Shown: piece by piece, positions 51,215 through 56,538 of the stretch | How positions within the stretch are numbered: position 1 is the first letter of the stretch | How the letters are laid out: every line of letters begins with the position of its first letter | Assembly (NCBI GenBank): GCA_017859815.1 | Contig: JAFMMM010000006.1 | Coordinates: forward strand, 1 to 56,538 | From: Planctomycetota bacterium | GTDB lineage: Bacteria; Planctomycetota; Planctomycetia; Planctomycetales; Planctomycetaceae | DNA: 56,538 nt | Direction of reading: 5' to 3' | Position numbers and translations under genes: made by a program | Notes under the pieces: model-generated | Database searches by the model: none | Told to the model about the DNA's origin: nothing | What the model saw: only the letters and a program-made list of their open reading frames with translations

Positions 51215-52537
51215 TCAATCCCCGGAATCCACTGACGCACCGCCCCCATAATGGGCGCACAAATTCTCAATTTGCTGCAACCGCGAGAGTTGCCGGATGC
51301 GATTCCGGGAGGATCGCATCCCCAGCACAGGGGAATACCCAAAGTTGTGATCCAGAATCGCCAGAGCGGAGTGAATATCTGCAAGGCGGATGGCCTGCTC
51401 ACCGGCCTGCAGGGCCCGCACAGCAGCGGTCCAGATCGTCGCCGGGTACATCAGCGCCAGAGACCGAAAACCGTCAAGAATCCCATAGTTGTAGAACGCC
51501 GGCCCGCAAAAATGCAGGCCCTGCAGCTTCACATGAAAATACCTGCCAAACAACTCGTCGACACCATCAGGAACATCCTGACAAAGCTGTTCCGCCATTG
51601 CAAAACTGGCTCGCAGGGTCCCGGAACCATGTTCCCGGCCGAAGGCAACATGCACCGAATCAGGGTCTTCCAGCAGCGGGATCCTGCCCATTCCAAGCGT
51701 GTAACGCAGGCCCTCCGACAGCGAATTCAGCCGATGTAACCAGCCAGACGCCGCGACGGCCCTTGTGTCGTGCCGAATGAGCTGCGCTACAAACTGCCGA
51801 AACATGACTCGAGCGATGGAATTTGGGGGCTTGCTTCCGAAAGCTCGGTCGACCCTGGCTCTGCGAGCGGCTTCCTGAAGAACCTTCAGCAGGCTGCCCA
51901 GACTTTCCGCCGACAACATTTCCGGGGCAGCCCCCTCCAGAAACTGCATCCACGCCAGTGTTCTCAACAGGCGTTCACGAAAGCTCAGAGTGATGTCGGA
52001 CAGGCCGCGTTCCATGAATGCCAGCAAAATCCGAAAGTCAGCCCAACCAACCTCTTTCCCATGCGAAAACAGAAACGTGCGATGCGTGCCGAATTCCGCG
52101 GGTACCACTTCCCGACAAAGCGATTCCACGATCTCACGCTGCGAAGAAACAGACGATCCAAGATTCGAAACGACCGAGGGGCAACTAAATCTCAGGCTGA
52201 CCGTGACACCCGAACCAGCCGGATGAACTGCGTACGGGTAAAGACGGCAAGCGAGGGGCTTTGCCGGTTCTCCAAATCTTGAGTGAATACGACAGAGCCC
52301 GGATTCATCAAGGAAGACACACGCTCCGTCGTCACGGTGATTCAACCGCCAGCCATCACCGAGCGGAACCACGAGTGGACGATCTCCAGGAACTCCATGC
52401 GATGAATTCCACGACTGCTGCTCAATCTGTTTTTTCTCTGCAACAGAGATATTGATTTCGTGCTCGCGACAGCAGCCGCCACAGTTGTGGCAACTCCAGT
52501 TTTGCAGCACTGGCAGCAGGGCACCGGTCACGTCCAT
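51215..52537 (-). CDS. YkgJ-like cysteine-cluster protein
   Basis: The protein has 440 residues from an ATG preceded by AGGAGGAG. The N-terminal cluster C16-x2-C19-x2-C22-C23 and the later C73-x8-C82 and C97 in CVFLDESGLCRIH and ACRLYPY match the YkgJ-family metal-cluster domain (about residues 10-145). The remaining 300 residues are helical, with no membrane segment, and unknown to me. The family binds zinc or an iron-sulfur centre and its role is not established. The gene is separated from the ferredoxin by a strong terminator. Confidence 0.82.
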   Translation of the reverse strand: MDVTGALLPVLQNWSCHNCGGCCREHEINISVAEKKQIEQQSWNSSHGVPGDRPLVVPLGDGWRLNHRDDGACVFLDESGLCRIHSRFGEPAKPLACRLYPYAVHPAGSGVTVSLRFSCPSVVSNLGSSVSSQREIVESLCREVVPAEFGTHRTFLFSHGKEVGWADFRILLAFMERGLSDITLSFRERLLRTLAWMQFLEGAAPEMLSAESLGSLLKVLQEAARRARVDRAFGSKPPNSIARVMFRQFVAQLIRHDTRAVAASGWLHRLNSLSEGLRYTLGMGRIPLLEDPDSVHVAFGREHGSGTLRASFAMAEQLCQDVPDGVDELFGRYFHVKLQGLHFCGPAFYNYGILDGFRSLALMYPATIWTAAVRALQAGEQAIRLADIHSALAILDHNFGYSPVLGMRSSRNRIRQLSRLQQIENLCAHYGGGASVDSGD

Positions 52538-52591
52538 CGTTCGAAGGCTCCTCCTGCCGGTGGTTCTGCCACCCTGGTTAGATCGAACTCA

Positions 52592-52627
52592 AAAAAAAAG
52601 CTCTGGCGATCCAGCCAGAGCTTTTTT
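52592..52627 (-). terminator. Rho-independent terminator of the ferredoxin gene
   Basis: An 8-bp stem GCTCTGGC/GCCAGAGC with a 6-base loop is extended by A-T pairs. Read on the minus strand it is followed by nine T residues, about 20 bases after the ferredoxin stop. It separates ferredoxin from the YkgJ-like gene downstream on the same strand. Confidence 0.88.
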
Positions 52628-52644
52628 CAATGGCAAGTGTCTGC

Positions 52645-52953
52645 TCAGGAACGCTTCTCTGCTGTGCAGGTTCCGTCTGTTTCCGCCATGGAAGCCTTCT
52701 GCTCCGTGATGCCAGGGCACTGTGGGGCCATGTCGGCATTCAATTCCTTGTAAGCAGCCCACTCTTCCGGCAGATTGTCTTCGTGAAAAATCGCCGCGAC
52801 CGGGCACTCCGGCACACAGGCTTCGCAGTCAATGCATTCTTCAGCGTGGATAAAGAGGATCGCTTCACCTTCATAGAAGCATTCCACCGGGCAAACGACG
52901 ACGCAGTCTGTGTACTTGCAGTTGAAGCAAGGTTCAGCAACAACATGAGTCAT
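52645..52953 (-). CDS. fdxA: 7Fe (3Fe-4S plus 4Fe-4S) ferredoxin
   Basis: The protein has 102 residues. Cysteines follow the Azotobacter FdI pattern: Cys9, Cys17 and Cys50 for a [3Fe-4S] cluster and Cys21, Cys40, Cys43 and Cys46 for a [4Fe-4S] cluster, with CPVECF after the third. The C-terminus ([14 protein letters not shown]...) adds the helix that covers the cluster face. It is a cytoplasmic electron carrier, partner unknown. An AAAGG site precedes the ATG at 52953. It is transcribed alone, since a strong terminator follows. Confidence 0.93.
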   Translation of the reverse strand: MTHVVAEPCFNCKYTDCVVVCPVECFYEGEAILFIHAEECIDCEACVPECPVAAIFHEDNLPEEWAAYKELNADMAPQCPGITEQKASMAETDGTCTAEKRS

Positions 52954-53260
52954 GAACGGAGACCTTTCATGCCTGACGGCCTGGAGCAGAGATTCACGGC
53001 ATTGATGCCGGTGTTGTAATCATTCACGCGGGTTCCTGGTTGGCAACCCCGCGACACGTGTTATATGCCAACGATTTCGGCATTTTCCAGACTCGTTTTG
53101 CTTCCGAATTCCTGCCATTCCAAATTGAGACACAGTCTCGAAAGAATCTAGTGATCGCAGCGTTCAGATCATTCCTTCGGATGGGTGAATCCGAGCCAGA
53201 TGCGGCAGGATCTGCCGATTATCATCGCAGGATAATCGGCAACCCAACAGCGTGTCCCCC
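52954..53260. other. Intergenic region upstream of ferredoxin (307 bp)
   Basis: It contains the inverted repeat at 53213-53241 just after the methyltransferase stop and presumably the ferredoxin promoter on the minus strand. No other feature was recognised. Confidence 0.45.
53213..53241 (-). terminator. 11-bp inverted repeat after methyltransferase gene
   Basis: TGCCGATTATC/GATAATCGGCA with a 7-base loop lies 20 bases after the methyltransferase stop on the minus strand. No T run follows, so its terminator role is likely but not certain. Confidence 0.5.
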
Positions 53261-54232
53261 TCAGGCCACCTTCTGAATATAAAACGAGGTGGGGGTTGAC
53301 CGCTGATCCAGTGTCGGAACAGCACGCTGCAGTTCGGAATAATGATCGTGCCGCAGAAAATTGAGAGCGGCTACGATTTTCCAACTGGAATTCCCGCTCA
53401 GAAATGCTTCCAACAGATACTGTTCATTCCAGAATCGCACCTTGTCAACGACCCATTCCTTCAGGTAGTCACGGGGTGTGAAGATGTCGTGGATGTGCAC
53501 AATGACCCCGGGATTCAACCGCGGTAAAAGTTCCAGGTATTCGCACAGCACGTCACCCTGTGGCCTGATGACATGAGAGGAATCAATAAACAGCAGATCT
53601 CCCTCCTGCAGACTGTCAAAGACTGCCCGATCCACAGTCTCCACTCGTTCGCGCAACACGCGCACACCACTGCGTTCCAGCCACGGTCTCTCGTAGGGTT
53701 CTACACACACGTGATCGCACTCAAAGGTGCTGTCTTCCTGACGATTTCGTCGGACTGCAGCAACAGCGGCAAGCGTCGAAAAACCGCTGCCAATCTCCAC
53801 AATTCGGCGGGGCTTCCTGTGCCGAATGATGCCGTACCAGAATTCCGCGTCTCCGGAATCAAAAAAGCCGTTGCCGGGGCGATAAACCCGTAAGCCACCA
53901 ACTTCCTCGGGGCCCTCCGACATCAACTCCTGCAGCTCTTCACCGGAATTGAACTGCTCCAGCAAACTTAACTGCCCATCCTCGTTCAGATCGATGCCGG
54001 GCAGGGGCCGGGGCTGATCCAATTCCTGATGCAACTGATCAAAATCAATCAGAGGCTCGTAGTAATGGCTGGAAATCGGGAAGACTCCCGCTATGTCCAG
54101 AGCCCGCCGGCAAAGCGGCATGCGTTCCACGCCAGCCCTCCGCAAGACTCGCATCAGCACCGATGATGGCAACATGAACGGGGCCATCGACAAATCCAGT
54201 GCCTTCAGAATCGATCTCTTGATCCCGTTCAC
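53261..54232 (-). CDS. Class I SAM-dependent methyltransferase (Methyltransf_24-like)
   Basis: The protein has 323 residues. The SAM-binding glycine loop appears as RIVEIGSGFSTLAAV (near 147-160), followed by CVEPYERPWL and the DLLFIDSSHV and IVHIHDIFTPRDYLKEW segments seen in Methyltransf_24-type enzymes. The N-terminal 130 residues are less conserved and contain an acidic helix. There is no signal peptide. The target could be a glycan, lipid or small molecule. Neighbouring fabD and plsX do not settle it. Confidence 0.82.
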   Translation of the reverse strand: MNGIKRSILKALDLSMAPFMLPSSVLMRVLRRAGVERMPLCRRALDIAGVFPISSHYYEPLIDFDQLHQELDQPRPLPGIDLNEDGQLSLLEQFNSGEELQELMSEGPEEVGGLRVYRPGNGFFDSGDAEFWYGIIRHRKPRRIVEIGSGFSTLAAVAAVRRNRQEDSTFECDHVCVEPYERPWLERSGVRVLRERVETVDRAVFDSLQEGDLLFIDSSHVIRPQGDVLCEYLELLPRLNPGVIVHIHDIFTPRDYLKEWVVDKVRFWNEQYLLEAFLSGNSSWKIVAALNFLRHDHYSELQRAVPTLDQRSTPTSFYIQKVA

Positions 54233-54272
54233 CCGACACCCTCCCTGACAATCGAGCCGGGGCTCACATACA

Positions 54273-54312
54273 AACAGACTCCGAGCATCCTTGTTCGGAG
54301 GTGGAGTCTGTT
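54273..54312 (-). terminator. Possible terminator downstream of fabD
   Basis: A 10-bp stem AACAGACTCC/GGAGTCTGTT lies about 40 bases beyond the fabD stop on the minus strand, with a 20-base loop and only a short T-rich tail. Confidence 0.4.
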
Positions 54313-54350
54313 GTGCAGGGTTTCAAGTGTTGATGAACACGCTGCGGAGT

Positions 54351-55280
54351 TCAGACTCCGCCGGTTTCATCGAATGAATCGTTAATCGTTGTGCAGGCTG
54401 TTTTGCGGCTGATGCGGCGAAGGAGGCCTTTTAGGACTTTGCCGGGGCCAACTTCGTAAAAATCGTCACAGCCGTTATCGAGCATAACTCTTACAGAATC
54501 CTCCCATCTGACAGGACTGATAACCTGCCTGACCAGCAAATCCCGAATTTCTTCCGGGTCTGTGTGGGTCTGAGCATCCACGTTGGAGACGACCGGTATC
54601 TGGGGAGTCCGTAATTCCACGGTGCTCAACGCTTCCGCCAGTGCCTCGTCTGCCGGACACATAATCGATGTGTGAAAGGCACCGGCCACCGCCAGAGGAA
54701 TCGCACGACCACCAGCTGCAGCAGCCAGCTCGGCGGCTCGCTCACAGGCAGCATTTTCGCCGCTGACCACAAGATTGCCAGGACACAGGAAATTCGCGAT
54801 GCGAATCGGTCCGTGTGCCGACGCCTCTTCGCAAATCTGCTCAACCTGCTCCCGATCCAGCAGCAGAATGCTGACCATCCCGGACGGATTGGCGTCAGCA
54901 GCAGCCTGCATCGCCTCGCCACGCCGCTTCACAACCCGCAGCCCATCCTCAAAGGACATGGCACCGGCAAACACTAAAGCTGTATATTCCCCCAGGCTTA
55001 ACCCGGCTGCCATTTCGCACGAAAGCAGTACGTCAGGTGACTCCTGTTTCAACAACTCCAGCGCTGCCAGACTGGTCACAAACAATGCCGGTTGACTAAT
55101 GACCGTGGAATCAAGCTGTTCCGCAGGACCGTTGATGCAAAGCGAAGCCAGGTCGTAGCCAAGAATCTCAGCCGCACTGCTGTAAAGATCACGCACCGCC
55201 GGAATCGTCTCGCAAAGACGTCGTCCCATACCGATGTGCTGAGCGCCCTGGCCAGGAAAAAACACCGCAATTCTTGACAT
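54351..55280 (-). CDS. fabD: Malonyl-CoA:ACP transacylase
   Basis: From the ATG at 55280 (GAGGGAA site) the protein has 309 residues, standard for FabD. It begins FFPGQGAQHIGMG. The nucleophile Ser95 lies in GLSLGEY, where the usual GHSxG histidine is replaced by leucine, and Arg120 and His203 (AGAFHT) complete the active site. The reaction moves malonyl from CoA to acyl carrier protein for fatty-acid elongation. PlsX is 213 bases upstream on the same strand. FabH, FabG and AcpP are not in the window. Confidence 0.94.
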   Translation of the reverse strand: MSRIAVFFPGQGAQHIGMGRRLCETIPAVRDLYSSAAEILGYDLASLCINGPAEQLDSTVISQPALFVTSLAALELLKQESPDVLLSCEMAAGLSLGEYTALVFAGAMSFEDGLRVVKRRGEAMQAAADANPSGMVSILLLDREQVEQICEEASAHGPIRIANFLCPGNLVVSGENAACERAAELAAAAGGRAIPLAVAGAFHTSIMCPADEALAEALSTVELRTPQIPVVSNVDAQTHTDPEEIRDLLVRQVISPVRWEDSVRVMLDNGCDDFYEVGPGKVLKGLLRRISRKTACTTINDSFDETGGV

Positions 55281-55493
55281 CTTGTTCCCTCGATTCTTCC
55301 AGCAAATCAAACAGCCGCCTGAGGCCAGCAGGCCCTCTGAAGACAGGCAAAACCGCTGACAGAGGTGCTCTGCCCAGGTCCCAGCCTTCTACTCTGGGTG
55401 CATTCTGAGTTTCAGGCTGAGGAATTCAGCTGATCGAGGTCCTGTTCTGCACTTTTCCCGCAGAAACCAGGAGAACCGGCCAGACGCGTCTAC

Positions 55494-56510
55494 TCAGATG
55501 GTCTCACCGGGCACACTGCGTGGCTGCCCCAACAACTCGGTAATCTGAGCGTTGATGTGCTGGTTGTCGAATTCCGCCGCCATTCGCAGAGCATTGCGAA
55601 TCGATCGGGGGTCGCTGGACCCGTGGCAAATGATGCAAACACCATCAACACCCAGCAATGGTGCCCCGCCAGACTCGCGATAGTGGAACTGATCGGTCAG
55701 ACGCCCCACCAGTTGGCGAGCCAGGTCACGTTCGGTTGACAACTCCTGTACCAGCGTATGACCAACAGTCTTGAGCATGAACTCTGCCATGCTCTCACTG
55801 ACCTTGAGGACGACGTTCCCAACGAACCCTTCGCAGACAATCACATCTGCATTGCCGTGGTAGACGTCTCTTCCCTCAATGTTGCCGATGTACTGATCGC
55901 GGATGACTGATTGCAGCAGTCCCGCGTGCGTTTCGCGATACAGATCGGTGCCTTTTCCGTCTTCGCTGCCAATGTTCATCAGCCCGACGCGAGGTGACTC
56001 AATTCCCAGCATTTTCTGAGCGTAAACCACGCCCATCAGGCCATACTGCACGAGGTGCTCCGGGCGGGCAGCCGGGTTAGCCCCCACGTCAATGAGCACG
56101 CAGGAGCCATTCATCGTTGGAAGACGAACTGCAATTCCCGGACGTCGAACGCCGCGAAGGAATCTTCTTGTGCGTAATCCCGCCGCCACAACGGCACCGG
56201 TGTTACCCGCACTGACGACAGCGTCAGCGGTCCCGGTTGCCAGGAGTTGCCAGGCACGGGCAATTGAACAGTTCGGCTTTTCGCGAAGGGCTGTCGTGGG
56301 TTTCTCGTCCATCCCGACGAAGCCTTCGGACTCCACAATCGTGATGGCGGACGGAAGTTCCCCAACTTTTGCGACGGCTTCCTGTAACGGCTCGACATCA
56401 CCGACCAGCGAAATTCGCAGATCCGGATTCAACTCGACCGCTTCCAGAGCCCCCTCAAGATTCGGAGTCGGCCCGTAGTCACCACCCATTGCGTCCAGTG
56501 CAATTCGCAT
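55494..56510 (-). CDS. plsX: Phosphate acyltransferase
   Basis: The protein has 338 residues and matches PlsX throughout: MRIALDAMGGDYGP at the start, AVVSAGNTGAVVAAG, GRIMERGV-like RPGIAVRLPTMNG, DVGANPAARPEHLVQYGLMG, NADVIVCEGFVGNVVLKVSE and the end HINAQITELL. It makes acyl-phosphate from acyl-ACP for PlsY-type glycerol-3-phosphate acylation. It is probably co-transcribed with fabD. The end of an upstream gene lies 5 bases before the start codon. Confidence 0.96.
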   Translation of the reverse strand: MRIALDAMGGDYGPTPNLEGALEAVELNPDLRISLVGDVEPLQEAVAKVGELPSAITIVESEGFVGMDEKPTTALREKPNCSIARAWQLLATGTADAVVSAGNTGAVVAAGLRTRRFLRGVRRPGIAVRLPTMNGSCVLIDVGANPAARPEHLVQYGLMGVVYAQKMLGIESPRVGLMNIGSEDGKGTDLYRETHAGLLQSVIRDQYIGNIEGRDVYHGNADVIVCEGFVGNVVLKVSESMAEFMLKTVGHTLVQELSTERDLARQLVGRLTDQFHYRESGGAPLLGVDGVCIICHGSSDPRSIRNALRMAAEFDNQHINAQITELLGQPRSVPGETI

Positions 56511-56515
56511 CAGGA

Positions 56516-56538
56516 CTAGTCCTCACCTTCCTCGATGA
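56516..56538 (-). CDS. 3' end of upstream gene (possibly rpmF, L32)
   Basis: On the minus strand the frame reads I-E-E-G-E-D and a TAG stop (56516-56518), just upstream of plsX. In many bacteria rpmF directly precedes plsX, so L32 is a reasonable guess, but seven codons do not prove it. Confidence 0.3.

Noticed and set aside
54351-55280. FabD as inactive because GHSxG reads GLSLG
   Set aside because: Nucleophile Ser95, Arg120 and His203 are all present, and the His next to the serine is not the catalytic one.
1-56538. CRISPR arrays, rRNA or tRNA genes, insertion sequences, prophage genes
   Set aside because: No regular repeat-spacer pattern, conserved rRNA/tRNA segment, transposase or integrase motif was seen.

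Overview
The window looks like chromosomal DNA from a planctomycete (Planctomycetota, probably class Planctomycetia), read from gene content and not from any database search. The signs are two sulfatases, a LEPR-XLL-like N-terminal motif on a large exported repeat protein, an MJ0042-type zinc-ribbon/RDD membrane protein, a membrane protein with a von Willebrand/GATase-like core paired with a legumain-like protein, a HemQ-type haem enzyme, many exported beta-propeller proteins, frequent GTG starts and few classical terminators. No rRNA, tRNA, CRISPR array, transposase, integrase or prophage gene was found. About 43 protein genes are supported, two of them cut by the window edges.

Layout. Positions 1-5153 hold an exported sulfatase (3' end outside the window), a lactonase-type propeller, an esterase/SMP-30 fusion and a DUF1499 protein. 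Positions 5178-16546 hold an aldo/keto reductase, a putative outer-membrane barrel, a MazG-like protein, a chorismate-lyase-like protein, an exported protein of unknown function, a CDGSH iron-sulfur protein, an NHL propeller, a transketolase, a DUF420 membrane protein, a quinone-reductase-type MDR enzyme and a small membrane protein. Positions 16997-22741 hold a surface protein with two sets of internal repeats, a class I amidotransferase homologue without its catalytic cysteine, about 1 kb of apparently empty DNA and the zinc-ribbon/RDD protein. Positions 22991-36635 are entirely plus-strand: ribosomal protein S20, a Gfo/Idh/MocA oxidoreductase, an acyl-CoA dehydrogenase homologue, an inositol-monophosphatase-type enzyme, a PhoD-like phosphatase, a small protein with an extremely acidic tail, purine nucleoside phosphorylase, HemQ, a long putative lipoprotein, a PilZ protein, a Tat-exported enolase-superfamily protein and a GT2 glycosyltransferase.

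Positions 36640-39017 carry PlsC and a TolC-type lipoprotein on the minus strand. The divergent 39346-44631 gene encodes a 1761-residue DUF4011/SF1-helicase/PD-(D/E)xK nuclease protein with a transglutaminase-like N-terminal segment. This is the best candidate for a defence system here. It is followed by a second sulfatase with a non-canonical active-site motif and by a translationally coupled pair (membrane GATase/vWA-like protein plus legumain-like protein). From 49782 to the end all genes are on the minus strand: an aminotransferase, a YkgJ-type cysteine-cluster protein, a 7Fe ferredoxin, a methyltransferase, FabD, PlsX and the last codons of an upstream gene.

Functional links. PlsX and FabD form a fatty-acid/phospholipid cluster, and PlsC elsewhere in the window performs a later step of the same pathway. 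Most other neighbours look like independent housekeeping or exported catabolic functions. Family names come from recognised motifs and remembered family features. No similarity search was run.
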